The notes under the pieces were generated by a model. The model made no database searches, was not told where the DNA came from, and saw only the letters and a program-made list of their open reading frames with translations. From Mycobacterium haemophilum DSM 44634 (GTDB taxonomy: Bacteria; Actinomycetota; Actinomycetes; Mycobacteriales; Mycobacteriaceae): a DNA stretch of 64,000 nt. This document shows positions 8,066-16,722 of the stretch, in pieces. How positions within the stretch are numbered: the stretch's first letter is position 1; the number at the start of each line of letters is the position of its first letter. Position numbers and translations under genes: made by a program. Location of the stretch: contig NZ_CP011883.2 of NCBI RefSeq assembly GCF_000340435.2, positions 3,456,687-3,520,686 of the forward strand, read 5' to 3'.

Positions 8066-9505
8066 TCAGCCTTTCACCACACCGAGGGGTATGAGGCGGG
8101 CGACCTTGCGGGCTAGCCCGGCGAGGTGGCTGGTTTCGATGACAGCGTCGATGTCCTTATAGGCCTCGGGTTTTTCCTCAGCAAGCCCCTTGCGGGACTT
8201 GCCGCGCACAAGTACACCGGCATCCTCGAGGCTTCTGCTCAACGCCTCGGCGTTGGTGTGCCGGGCGGCTTGGTGGCGGCTTTGCACTCTGCCGGCGCCG
8301 TGTGCGGTGGAAAAGAAGGCGGGGTTATCCGGCACACCGGCCAGCACGTAGGAGGCGGTGCCCATCGTGCCGGGGATGAGCACCGGTTGGCCGACCGCGG
8401 CCAGTTCGGTCGGCACCTCGGGATGGTGCGGTGGTAGCGAGCGGGTCGCGCCCTTGCGGTGCACGCACAGGGTGCGCATCTGGCCGTCGACGGGATGTTC
8501 TTCGATCTTGGCGAGGTTATGCGATACGTCGTAAAGCAGGTCCAGCGATGTCGCGGTTTGCTTCTCGAACACCCGACGGGTCGCTTCGGTGAGTAGCTGA
8601 CGGTTGGCGCGTCCGTAGTTGGCGGCCGCGGCCATCGCTGCCAGGTAGGCCTGTCCTTCGGGCGAGCGAACGGGCACACACGCCAACTGGCGGTCGGGTA
8701 CTTGAATACCGTAGCGGCCCATAGCGTTTCCCATCTGGTGGACGTGATCGGTACAGATCTGGTGACCCAGGCCGCGTGAGCCGGTGTGGATCATGACGCA
8801 GACAGTGCCTTCGGACAGGCCCATCTGTGTGGCGGCGGTGGTGTCGTAGACACGTTCCACGGCCTGCACTTCCAGGAAGTGGTTGCCCGAGCCTAGGCTG
8901 CCGATCTGCCCAAGCCCTCGTTCGATCGCCCGCTCGCTGACCGTTGCCGCGTCGGCCCCCTTGAGCATGCCGCCGTCTTCGCAGCGCTGCAGGTCGCGGG
9001 CAACGCCGTGTCCCTGTTGCACCGCGAACCGGGCGCCGCCGGTCAAAACATCCTCCAGCACACCGCGGTTGGGCAGCCGCCACACACCCTTGGTGCCCAC
9101 GCCGCGCGGTATCGCAACGTCGAGCCGGTCCATCACCGCGCGGATCTTTGGTTGCAACCGCTCGCGGTCCAGGTTACTGACCAAAAGCCTTACCCCGCAG
9201 GAGATGTCAAAGCCGACCCCGCCGGGGGAGACGACCCCGTCGGCGTCGATGTCGGTTGCGGCGACGCCGCCGATCGGAAACCCATAGCCCCAGTGCACGT
9301 CCGGCATCGCATACGACGCCCGGACAATCCCCGGCAGTGTCGCCACATTGGCCACCTGAACCAACGCCATATCGGCGTGTTCGTCAGGCAACAGCGACCT
9401 GGACGCGAACACGATCCCAGGCACCCGCATCGCGCCTTCTTGTTCGATCCGGAATCGATATGGCGCCTCCTCGATGATCTTCATGCGGATGATTCCCTCA
9501 CTCAC
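8066..9505 (-). CDS. rtcB: RNA ligase RtcB (GTP-dependent 3'-phosphate RNA splicing ligase)
   Basis: Joins RNA 2',3'-cyclic phosphate or 3'-phosphate ends to 5'-hydroxyl ends, using GTP and manganese. The family motifs are present: GVGFDISCGVR with the metal-binding cysteine, SGNHFLEV, HTGSRGLGHQ, GTMGTASYVL and, near the C-terminus, STAHGAGR containing the histidine guanylylated during catalysis. The 479-residue length is normal. It starts with GTG overlapping the archease stop (GTGA), so the two are translationally coupled. M. tuberculosis has the pair as Rv2630-Rv2631 in a DosR-controlled cluster. Here it sits among other DosR-type genes, suggesting RNA repair during hypoxic stress (inference). 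Confidence 0.95.
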   Translation of the reverse strand: MSEGIIRMKIIEEAPYRFRIEQEGAMRVPGIVFASRSLLPDEHADMALVQVANVATLPGIVRASYAMPDVHWGYGFPIGGVAATDIDADGVVSPGGVGFDISCGVRLLVSNLDRERLQPKIRAVMDRLDVAIPRGVGTKGVWRLPNRGVLEDVLTGGARFAVQQGHGVARDLQRCEDGGMLKGADAATVSERAIERGLGQIGSLGSGNHFLEVQAVERVYDTTAATQMGLSEGTVCVMIHTGSRGLGHQICTDHVHQMGNAMGRYGIQVPDRQLACVPVRSPEGQAYLAAMAAAANYGRANRQLLTEATRRVFEKQTATSLDLLYDVSHNLAKIEEHPVDGQMRTLCVHRKGATRSLPPHHPEVPTELAAVGQPVLIPGTMGTASYVLAGVPDNPAFFSTAHGAGRVQSRHQAARHTNAEALSRSLEDAGVLVRGKSRKGLAEEKPEAYKDIDAVIETSHLAGLARKVARLIPLGVVKG

Positions 9506-9924
9506 ACGTCAAGTGTCACCGCGCACCGCCAGCCATGCTGGCCGTGCGAGAAGCGAAGCTCGTTGAGCGACGCCGCCTTCGGTACAGCACCGACCTGAGG
9601 CAGCGTCGTTGCATCGACCATCGTAAAGTTGGCGTCGACGGCGCCGTCGGCACCGTTCAGATTGACATCAACCGGTACCTCGCCCTCGGTATCCAACAAA
9701 TAGATGACCTCATCGAGCACCGCGACCAGCAGATCGTCGTCACGGTCGGCCGTCAGCCGGCGCAGGCGGGTGTGGCGCGGCCGAACCGACGAGGAATCCA
9801 GGAAGCTTTCTACCGTGCCGAGCACCGCCTCCCTGATACAGCCATCGCGGGTCGGCGCCCACGCCTCGATCCGCAGATCCGCAGTGTGCGGCACACTCCG
9901 ATGCCCTGATGTGTACTCTGCCAT
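9502..9924 (-). CDS. Archease, RtcB activating protein
   Basis: Protein of 140 residues with the archease signature near the start (VPHTADLRIEAWAPT) and the expected acidic residues near the C-terminus. In other organisms archease stimulates RtcB guanylylation and turnover. It precedes and overlaps rtcB by four bases, strong support for a shared function. Upstream, the CapA-like gene ends only 37 bp away on the same strand, so the three may form one transcript. Start chosen at ATG 9924; a weak purine stretch lies upstream. Confidence 0.9.
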   Translation of the reverse strand: MAEYTSGHRSVPHTADLRIEAWAPTRDGCIREAVLGTVESFLDSSSVRPRHTRLRRLTADRDDDLLVAVLDEVIYLLDTEGEVPVDVNLNGADGAVDANFTMVDATTLPQVGAVPKAASLNELRFSHGQHGWRCAVTLDV

Positions 9925-9961
9925 GGCTTTCCGTACTACACTACGGGTTCGTGGTCGCTCC

Positions 9962-11143
9962 TCAGCCTGCCCGGCTCATCCGGCGATGAATGTCACCGTG
10001 AAATGATACGACCTCCAGTAGATCGTCGGATCGCGCCGTGATCCGGGTCCCGAACCGGCGGCTGGTGTGCTCGACGGTCTTGCGCAGCCACTCGGCGTCG
10101 GTCTGAGAGGCCCGCTCGAGTCGCATCCGCCGCACCCGCAGCGGAATCATCCGCAGCGAGACCAGTTGACCGCTGACGGAATCTGTTTGGATCAGATACA
10201 CCAGTCTGAGGTCGCCGCGGAACGACTGGTGCCCGCCGATGCCTTCGTAGTCATCGATGACGTCGCCGCAGCCGTACAGGATCGGTTTGCCACGGTATAT
10301 CTCGATCGGCCTGGGATGGTGCGAAGAATGTCCGTGCACGACGTCGATGCCGGCATCGATGAGCCAGTGCGCGAACGCGATTTCGCTCGGCGCTATCGCA
10401 TGGCCCCAATTGGATCCCCAATGCACCGAGACGATGGCGACATCGCCGTCGCGTTCGTGCGCCAGCACCTCTGCGGCCACCTCGTCGGCAACATCCCGCA
10501 GTGATAGATCCCGGATCAGCCACACCCCGGGCCGGTTGTAGTGGGCGGCCCAAGATTCGGGAACGCCGGCCGATTTCACCGCCACCGAGCCGACGAGCAC
10601 CCGTTGTTTACCGTGAACGCTGACCACCGCAGGGCGGCGAGCGGCGGGCAGGTCGGCTCCCGCCCCGACACTCTGGATCCCCGCCGCGGTGAGAGCCGCG
10701 ACGGTGTCAGTCAGCCCCTGGTAGCCGAAGTCGAGAATGTGGTTGTTGGCCAGGGCACACGCGTTCGGCCGTAACGCCGTCAGGGCTGGCAGGTTATCCG
10801 GGTGCATTCGATAACAGACCGTCTTGTGCTCGACGAATTCACCGTCGGCGGTGATTGTTGTCTCCAGGTTGATCAGCCGCACATCGGGGGCGGCCTCGTC
10901 GAGGAGCGCCAGCACCTCACCCCAAGGCCAGTGCCAATCCACCGGGCGTGGAATCGGCCCGTTCGCGTGCTCGGCCAGCCGGACGTATCCCCGCGCATCA
11001 CGCAGATGCGGTTCACGTAGCACCGGTTCACCGGGATACGGCAGGATCTGATCGACGCCACGCCCAAGCATGACGTCACCGCCCAGCAGCACTGTCACCT
11101 CATCAGGGTTACCCGAAGAGCCCGACGACTGATCCGTCTCCAT
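9962..11143 (-). CDS. CapA/PgsA-like metallophosphatase-fold protein (Rv0574c-like)
   Basis: Protein of 393 residues of the bacterial CapA family, which has a calcineurin-like phosphoesterase fold. Metal-ligand motifs occur in order: GGDVMLGRGVD near the N-terminus, LINLETTIT, ANNHILDFGYQG, SVHWGSNWG and HGHSSHHPRPIE. CapA members in Bacillus take part in poly-gamma-glutamate capsule formation, but the mycobacterial role is unknown. No signal peptide or membrane segment is visible. I choose ATG 11143, since the 33-residue extension to 11242 would run into the divergent gene's promoter. The homologue recalled is Rv0574c, in the same DosR-type cluster as Rv0569-Rv0571c. Confidence 0.85.
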   Translation of the reverse strand: METDQSSGSSGNPDEVTVLLGGDVMLGRGVDQILPYPGEPVLREPHLRDARGYVRLAEHANGPIPRPVDWHWPWGEVLALLDEAAPDVRLINLETTITADGEFVEHKTVCYRMHPDNLPALTALRPNACALANNHILDFGYQGLTDTVAALTAAGIQSVGAGADLPAARRPAVVSVHGKQRVLVGSVAVKSAGVPESWAAHYNRPGVWLIRDLSLRDVADEVAAEVLAHERDGDVAIVSVHWGSNWGHAIAPSEIAFAHWLIDAGIDVVHGHSSHHPRPIEIYRGKPILYGCGDVIDDYEGIGGHQSFRGDLRLVYLIQTDSVSGQLVSLRMIPLRVRRMRLERASQTDAEWLRKTVEHTSRRFGTRITARSDDLLEVVSFHGDIHRRMSRAG

Positions 11144-11203
11144 CCCGCCGACGCTAGAGGGTCGTCGATAGCCCGTCAGGAGGCGTTGGTCCCCACCGGG
11201 AAT

Positions 11204-11218
11204 GGTCCTAAGGCCCTT
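11204..11218. promoter_or_regulatory. Candidate DosR-like box between divergent genes
   Basis: GGTCCTAAGGCCCTT, read on the minus strand as GGGCCTTAGGACC, is an imperfect palindrome matching 10 of 14 DosR core positions. It lies in the 108-bp divergent region, 34 bp from the fusion protein start (11252) and about 61 bp from the CapA-like start (11143). One site could serve both genes. Confidence 0.35.
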
Positions 11219-11251
11219 CGGCGGGCCCACCCGTCGCGCCACACTCGGGGG

Positions 11252-12712
11252 ATGACAGAACTGACCGGTAGCGATGATGGCGGGCGTCCGTTGGCCCGGC
11301 GGCTGGCTTCATTGCGCGACAGTATGAGGTTGTTCGACGACCGTGTCGACGCTGGACGGCACCTGGCCGAGCGCCTGGAGTCGTTGCGCAGCAAGGACAT
11401 TGTTGTGTTGGGCCTGCCGCGCGGTGGGGTGCCGGTGGCTTTCGAGGTCGCCAAGGCACTGCGGGCGCCGCTGGATGTCCTGGTAGTACGCAAACTGGGG
11501 GTGCCGTTTCAACCCGAACTGGCCTTCGGCGCCATCGGTGAGGGCGGCGTGCGGGTGACCAACGACTCGGTGGTGGCCGAAGCCGACCTGTCACAGGACG
11601 AGATGGCCGCCGTCGAAACGGAGCAGCGGGCGGAACTGGCGCGTCGCTCGGAACGGTTCCGCTGCGGGCATAACCGCACCCCGATCGCGGGGCGGATCGC
11701 GGTGATCGTCGATGACGGCATTGCAACCGGCGCGACCGCCAAGGCCGCCTGCCAGGTGGCCCGCGCCCAGGGCGCCAGCAGGGTGGTGCTGGCAGTTCCT
11801 ATCGGCGGACGCGATATCTTCGCGCGATTCGCTGGATACGCCGACGAGGTGGTCTGCCTACACACACCGGCGTTCTTCTTCGCCGTCGGCCAGGGATACT
11901 GTAATTTCACCCAGACGTCCGACGCTGAGGTGATCGCGCTGCTCGATCGCGCCCGGAACGGATTTGGCGAGCCCGCGGCCACCGCCACGCCCGGCGACCC
12001 GCAAATACGTGACGAGGAAGTCCGGGTGAGCGCCGGACTGGTGTCGGTGGCCGGACATCTGACAATTCCGGAGCATCCGGTCGGCGTGGTGGTATTCGCT
12101 CACGGTAGTGGAAGCAGCCGCCACAGCCCCCGCAACCGCTATGTGGCCGAGGTTTTGAACACGGCGGGTCTTGCCACCCTGCTGTTCGATCTGCTCACCC
12201 CGGATGAGGAGCGCAACCGCGCCAACGTTTTTGATATCGAATTGTTGGCGCGACGGCTGGGTGATGTCACCGACTGGCTGGCTAACCAACCCGATACCGC
12301 GGCGCTTCCGGTTGGCTACTTCGGCGCCAGCACGGGGGCGGGCGCGGCCCTGGCCGCGGCCGCCGATCCCCGCGCGAGGGTGGCGGCGGTGGTGTCGCGC
12401 GGTGGGCGGCCTGACCTGGCAGGCCCGGCCCTAACCAAGGTTCGCGCGCCGACATTGTTGATCGTGGGTGGGCGCGATGACGTGGTACTGGAATTGAATC
12501 GACGGGCCCAGGCCATGCTGCCCGGCGAGTGTGAGCTCGTCGTCGTTCCCGTCGCCACCCACCTCTTCGAAGAACCTGGCACCCTCGAGCGGGTCGCGGT
12601 GTTGGCCCGCGACTGGTTCATCGATCACCTGAGCCCGGTAGCTCACCGCCAACCCCTAGCAAAAACCACGAAAAGCGGTGGAGCTACCCCGCAGCAACCG
12701 GCGACACGGTAG
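11252..12712 (+). CDS. Phosphoribosyltransferase fused to dienelactone-hydrolase-like domain (Rv0571c-like)
   Basis: Two-domain protein of 486 residues. Residues about 25-240 form a type I phosphoribosyltransferase with the PRPP loop VIVDDGIATGAT. The C-terminal half (about 265-470) is an alpha/beta hydrolase of the dienelactone-hydrolase group. It has VVFAHGSGSSRHSPRN at the oxyanion region, a GASTGAGAAL nucleophile elbow and ATHLFEEPG with the catalytic histidine. This architecture equals M. tuberculosis Rv0571c, a DosR-regulon gene of unknown function. Start at ATG 11252; the ribosome site is weak (GGGGG almost touching the codon), so an internal start near MRLFDDR remains possible. Confidence 0.88.
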   Translation: MTELTGSDDGGRPLARRLASLRDSMRLFDDRVDAGRHLAERLESLRSKDIVVLGLPRGGVPVAFEVAKALRAPLDVLVVRKLGVPFQPELAFGAIGEGGVRVTNDSVVAEADLSQDEMAAVETEQRAELARRSERFRCGHNRTPIAGRIAVIVDDGIATGATAKAACQVARAQGASRVVLAVPIGGRDIFARFAGYADEVVCLHTPAFFFAVGQGYCNFTQTSDAEVIALLDRARNGFGEPAATATPGDPQIRDEEVRVSAGLVSVAGHLTIPEHPVGVVVFAHGSGSSRHSPRNRYVAEVLNTAGLATLLFDLLTPDEERNRANVFDIELLARRLGDVTDWLANQPDTAALPVGYFGASTGAGAALAAAADPRARVAAVVSRGGRPDLAGPALTKVRAPTLLIVGGRDDVVLELNRRAQAMLPGECELVVVPVATHLFEEPGTLERVAVLARDWFIDHLSPVAHRQPLAKTTKSGGATPQQPATR

Positions 12713-12806
12713 GGATCGGTCAAAACGATTGAGCGGCAACGTGAGCTAAGCACGCTCACCAAGCACCGCGCCAACGGAGCGCACCGACGGATAGACCCAA
12801 GACATG

Positions 12807-12820
12807 ATGACTTTCGGCCC
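12807..12820. promoter_or_regulatory. Candidate DosR-like box upstream of small gene
   Basis: ATGACTTTCGGCCC matches 10 of 14 positions of the DosR core and ends 37 bases before the ATG at 12858. The string GACTTTCGGCC recurs at 13425-13435, upstream of the next gene, which argues against pure chance. Confidence 0.35.
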
Positions 12821-12857
12821 TCGCCGACAGCGGCGCTAGTCACACACACTGCACATC

Positions 12858-13283
12858 ATGACCACTCACGACGACACCGCTCAAACCTGGCGCGACGTGG
12901 CCGACCAGCTCACCGCTGCGCAGATCGCACAGCTCGAGCGCCTTGAACGCGATGAGCCCCAGACGCTGCTGGAGATGGCACGGGAGTGGGCGGCCATGAA
13001 CATCTCTGCCCCGATGCCATTCGACGATGTCGCGCCGCCCGCGGGCGCGGTGCGCACGTTCGACTGGCAGCTTGACAGTAACTGGTTCCGCGACTTCGAG
13101 GGGACCACCCGCCGTGGCAGGCAGGCCCGCGTTCAAATCTTCGGCCGACAGCAGGCGGACGGCTCGACGCGGCGGTGGATCACCGTGCATACCCGCCACC
13201 TGGACGCGCTGGACGGGGCGGCAGCCCGCGAGCTAGCGGCAGCACTGGCCGACGCGGCCGACGAAATGGAGCGGCTCGGCTGA
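12858..13283 (+). CDS. Hypothetical protein, 141 residues
   Basis: I do not recognise a named family. The N-terminal 50 residues are predicted mostly helical (AQTWRDVADQLTAAQIAQLE). The C-terminal 70 contain WQLDSNWFRDFEGTTRR, a short strand pair RWITVHTRHL and an alanine-rich helix ending the protein. Codon bias and GC content look like neighbouring genes, so I take it as real. There is no clear ribosome site before the ATG. It lies between two genes of a probable hypoxia-responsive block and has a DosR-like box just upstream. Confidence 0.6.
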   Translation: MTTHDDTAQTWRDVADQLTAAQIAQLERLERDEPQTLLEMAREWAAMNISAPMPFDDVAPPAGAVRTFDWQLDSNWFRDFEGTTRRGRQARVQIFGRQQADGSTRRWITVHTRHLDALDGAAARELAAALADAADEMERLG

Positions 13284-13350
13284 ACCCCTCGGGCAGCCAA
13301 TGCCGATGGTCACCCAATCACCCTCGCCCCTCGCTCCGACTGGCCATCGA

Positions 13351-13380
13351 GGCCGAGGGGCCGAGGGGCCGAGGGGCCGA
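13351..13380. repeat. Tandem 8-bp repeat
   Basis: GGCCGAGG is repeated three times followed by GGCCGA, perfectly, in the promoter region of the DUF5709 gene. Such short repeats can vary in copy number by slippage. Confidence 0.85.
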
Positions 13381-13422
13381 AAGTCATCTGATCTGCTGCA
13401 GGAGTCATTCCGAAGCGAAGCC

Positions 13423-13436
13423 GAGACTTTCGGCCT
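13423..13436. promoter_or_regulatory. Weak DosR-like box (distal)
   Basis: GAGACTTTCGGCCT matches 10 of 14 positions of the DosR core. It lies 90 bp upstream of the stronger box at 13513-13526. Confidence 0.3.
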
Positions 13437-13509
13437 CTTCAGTTCGAGCGCAAGTGTGGATCACGGAGTGGGACAAGTCCGCGGTTCGCCGGTCCACCGC
13501 CGTCGACTT

Positions 13510-13529
13510 AAAGGGACGAATGGCCCTAG
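13510..13529. promoter_or_regulatory. DosR-like box (best match in window)
   Basis: AAAGGGACGAATGGCCCTAG contains GGGACGAATGGCCC, 11 of 14 positions of the core GGGACTWWAGTCCC. Both half-sites (GGGAC and G-CCC) are intact. It lies 82 bp upstream of the DUF5709 start at 13612, a normal distance for DosR-activated promoters. Confidence 0.55.
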
Positions 13530-13611
13530 GCGGACAACGTCGCCATCTTTATGGTTGGACTGCCGACGCGGCGAGTACGGAGGCACCGTCACGATTCAGG
13601 AGTACACGATC

Positions 13612-14085
13612 ATGAGCACTCACTATGAAGCCGGCTCTGCCGCAGGCGAATACAGTGTCGAGAACGACAATCAGCTTCAGCCAGAGGACACCCTCATCGA
13701 CCGGGGCATGGACGACATGCTCGACGAGGGCTATTCGCCGCCCGAACGACCATATGGACTCGGCGCCTTCGGACCGTCTGAAACCATCGACCAGATGCTT
13801 GTAGCAGAAGAGCCGGATCCTGCCGCGCGAATCGATGTCCTGCTCGATGAAACCGAGCAGCAACGCTCCGACGAAGCCGAGCGCGAAGCCGAATTTCCCC
13901 AGCGACGCGAGGTTGGCCGAGCGCGAGCCGGCCGGCTTGTCGCGCCGGACCAGGGATTTGGCGAAGACGCCGAGGCCGGGTTGGTCGCTGAGGACGTCGG
14001 CATCAGCGGAGGCGCAGCATCGGCGGAGGAAGCCGCGGTTCACATCATCGACGACGAGGTTTACCTCATCGCAGACGAAGAGTAG
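13612..14085 (+). CDS. DUF5709 acidic protein
   Basis: Acidic protein of 157 residues. The core LQPEDTLIDRGMDDMLDEG followed by YSPPERPYGLG is the signature of DUF5709, a family of unknown function common in actinobacteria. The C-terminal part carries the usual GRARAGRLVAPDQG and an acidic tail. ATG at 13612 is preceded by AGGAGT with 8-base spacing. The frame from 13300 would read through promoter repeats and is rejected. A DosR-like box lies upstream, suggesting expression under low oxygen. It faces the polX gene tail to tail. Confidence 0.85.
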   Translation: MSTHYEAGSAAGEYSVENDNQLQPEDTLIDRGMDDMLDEGYSPPERPYGLGAFGPSETIDQMLVAEEPDPAARIDVLLDETEQQRSDEAEREAEFPQRREVGRARAGRLVAPDQGFGEDAEAGLVAEDVGISGGAASAEEAAVHIIDDEVYLIADEE

Positions 14086-14186
14086 CGGACTCGTAGACTC
14101 CTATCCCCTATCCGCGGCCCACGATCTCTCGGTGGCTGTCGTCGTTGGCACCTGCCCGATAAATTCGGCCAACACTTTTGGCTTGT

Positions 14187-15959
14187 TCAATGAGGGCGGG
14201 TATGGGCGCGGTGGTGTGCGGCTGACGGGTTGTCGGCGAGGCGGCGTCCCTTTGCGAGGAACGCGCGCAGCCGATCCAGCGGCCAGCTGTTGATCACTTC
14301 GCCGGCCGATACCCAGCCGCGCTGGGCAACGGCAACACCGTAACGGAGGTAGTCCAAATGTGGCACGGCGTGGGCGTCGGTGTCGATCGCAAAAGCAACG
14401 CCGTATTTGCGAGCGCGGCTCACGAGTCCATCGCTGAGGTCCAACCGGTCAGGAAAGGCATTGATTTCCAAGGCGGTATGGGTCCGTGCGGCAGCAGCGA
14501 AGACCTCATCAGCATCGAAATCGACGGGCGGACGACGGCCGAGAACGCGGGTGGTCGGATGGCCGATGATGTTGACGTAGGGGTGTTCGATAGCAGCGAG
14601 CAGGCGCCGAGTCATCTCCTCGCGGGTCTGGTCGAGATCGGAGTGCACCGAAGCAACCAGGACGTCAAAGCCGGCGAGGAAGTCATCGTCCCAGTCCAGG
14701 GAGCCATCGGCGGCGATGTTGAGTTCGGAGCCGTGCAGCAACTCGATGTCGTGGCGGCGAGCCAGCTCGGGCAGTTCGCCGCGCTGTTGGAGGGCCTTGT
14801 CACGGGTCATCCGTTGCATCGCGAGCTGCGGGGCGTGATCGGTGATGGCGCAGTAGCGATACCCGCGACGGGAGGCAGCGGCGACCATCTCATCCAGGCC
14901 GGCCAGGCCATCGGTGAGATTAGTGTGCACATGAAGGTCGCCAACAATGTCGTGCACCTCGACCAGATCGGGGAGATGATCCCCTAGCGCGGCTTCGACT
15001 TCCCCGCGGTCTTCGCGCAAAACCGGCGGGATCCACGGCAGCCCGAGTCTGGAGTAGATGTCCGCTTCGTCTGTCGACGCCACGAGCTGGCCATTATCGA
15101 CGCGGAACAGCCCATACTCAGACAACTTCAGCCCGGCGCGCACCGCCAATTCGCGGATGCGGATGTTATGAGCTTTCGACCCAGTGAAGTATTGCAGAGC
15201 CGCACCCCAAACCTTCGCGGGTACCACCCGCAGGTCCACCTGAATACCCTTCGTTGTTACCACCGAAGACTTGGTCGGACCGCGGACTAACACGCGATCC
15301 ACCAGTGGCAGGGTGCAGAACTGTTTCATGACCGCTGCCGGGTCCTCATCTGCGGCCACCAACAGGTCGATGTCGCCGACGGTGTCGCGCATCCGCCGCA
15401 GCGATCCTGCGTACTCGACTCGGCTCACCTGCGGCAGTGCGGCGAGCTGCGCCACCAGATCCTCGGCGATATCCAGAGCGATCGCCAGCGGCATGCGCCC
15501 CCCAACCTCCTGCATCTGACGGATCGCGCGGGCCAGGTTGCGTTCGCTGGTCTCGCCCCAGCCTTTCAGGTGGCGTAGTTGCTCGTCGTGCAGCGCGTTG
15601 AATAGCTCAAGCATCGACGAAATGCCCAGCTCCACATAGACCTGATGGGCCCGCTTCGGTCCGAGCCCGGGGATTCCCAGCAGAGCGCGCAGACCTGCGG
15701 GCAGCTGGGCGTGCAGTTCCTCAAGGGCGGCGATACGGCCGGTCTGCCGTAACTCAAGCAGCTTGTCAGCAGTGTGCGCGCCAATCGCCGGAATCGCCAG
15801 CAAACCCTTCCGGTCCAGAGTGTCCAGGTCGAGCGGGTAACCGGCGACCGAACGGGCGGCCTTTTCATAAGAGCGCACCCGATATGGATCGCCACCAGAG
15901 ATAGCAATCAGATCGGCCAGCTCCTGCAGAGCATCGGCCGCGACATCATTTGAACGCAT
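14187..15959 (-). CDS. polX: Family X DNA polymerase with C-terminal PHP phosphoesterase domain (PolX)
   Basis: Full-length bacterial PolX, 590 residues. It begins with helix-hairpin-helix DNA-binding segments (IPAIGAHTADKLLE and IPGLGPKRAHQVY). The nucleotidyltransferase palm follows with GSLRRMRDTVGDIDLLV, carrying the two catalytic aspartates, and then the YFTGSKAHN motif. The last 250 residues are a PHP domain with HVHTNLTDG, HGSELNI, VASVHSD, IGHPTTR and DTDAH metal ligands, giving 3'-5' exonuclease or phosphatase activity. Probable role: gap filling in base excision repair. As I recall, M. tuberculosis has only a shortened relative (Rv3856c), so the intact gene is a difference. Confidence 0.93.
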   Translation of the reverse strand: MRSNDVAADALQELADLIAISGGDPYRVRSYEKAARSVAGYPLDLDTLDRKGLLAIPAIGAHTADKLLELRQTGRIAALEELHAQLPAGLRALLGIPGLGPKRAHQVYVELGISSMLELFNALHDEQLRHLKGWGETSERNLARAIRQMQEVGGRMPLAIALDIAEDLVAQLAALPQVSRVEYAGSLRRMRDTVGDIDLLVAADEDPAAVMKQFCTLPLVDRVLVRGPTKSSVVTTKGIQVDLRVVPAKVWGAALQYFTGSKAHNIRIRELAVRAGLKLSEYGLFRVDNGQLVASTDEADIYSRLGLPWIPPVLREDRGEVEAALGDHLPDLVEVHDIVGDLHVHTNLTDGLAGLDEMVAAASRRGYRYCAITDHAPQLAMQRMTRDKALQQRGELPELARRHDIELLHGSELNIAADGSLDWDDDFLAGFDVLVASVHSDLDQTREEMTRRLLAAIEHPYVNIIGHPTTRVLGRRPPVDFDADEVFAAAARTHTALEINAFPDRLDLSDGLVSRARKYGVAFAIDTDAHAVPHLDYLRYGVAVAQRGWVSAGEVINSWPLDRLRAFLAKGRRLADNPSAAHHRAHTRPH

Positions 15960-16722
15960 AAAGCATTCCCGCGTGCCGCCAGCCAGCGCGCCTCACCAGA
16001 AGTTGCATGCGCACCTGCACGGCACCACCTTTTGCAGTCGTCGGATCCATACAGAATGAATCCCGCGATGTCTACTGACCAGCGGGCCAAAGACCTTGTT
16101 GTGGGGACTTGTGACACCGATGGGCAGGACCTCTGACTCCGGCATCTCGGCGTCGCAGCGGCAGCCTCAAGAATCCTGATCGGCCGATGCGAAGGATTAC
16201 CTTCATTATGAAAATGTGGATCCAAATTGGAGGCCACGATGAGGATGACAAGTATCGGATGACTCCACCTATGAAGTGCTCACGGGCGGTGTGCTAGAGG
16301 TCAGCAGCGGCAACGATATTCACCCGCTACAGTCCGGCGTATTGGCAAGAGGTCACGATCGATACCCGACCCGGGACTCAGCGCAACAGACAAAGCCTAA
16401 CAACTCGACGACGATCTCAAACGACGGTGCGACGGGTAAGCGCGAATCGGGTTCGCCTTGGGCCGCAACGCAATAGCGGCGTACTTACACCGTCGAGGAC
16501 AACCGGAAGAACGAGCCGCCTAACGCTGGCCGCCACGCCGAGCGCCTACCACGCACGCGCAAGCGTCGCGTGGCTATCATCATGCCCGCTACACTCACAC
16601 CTGCCGCACCCCGACGACCAGGCCTATCGCCGGGAACGGCGCCAGGACGCCAAGAACACCACTGAAACCCGCCCGCCGCCTTCACCGGCTAGGTTTTAGT
16701 TAGGCATTCAAGGACGTCCCTG
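15960..16722. other. Long non-coding stretch upstream of polX and of the tRNA gene
   Basis: About 760 bases between the polX start and the tRNA. Small open frames exist on both strands but none has a ribosome site plus a recognisable protein. GGGACTTGTGACAC at 16104-16117 matches 10 of 14 positions of the DosR core and is followed by no gene on the plus strand. It might act on polX. Parts of this stretch may be decayed genes. Confidence 0.45.

Noticed and set aside
13350..13380. CRISPR-like repeat
   Set aside because: The unit is only 8 bp with no spacers; simple tandem repeat.
13465..13480. GGGACAAGTCC as a DosR site
   Set aside because: The half-sites are two bases too close compared with the DosR core.
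16276..16699. Small plus-strand frames upstream of the tRNA gene
   Set aside because: No ribosome site, no recognisable protein, unusual composition.
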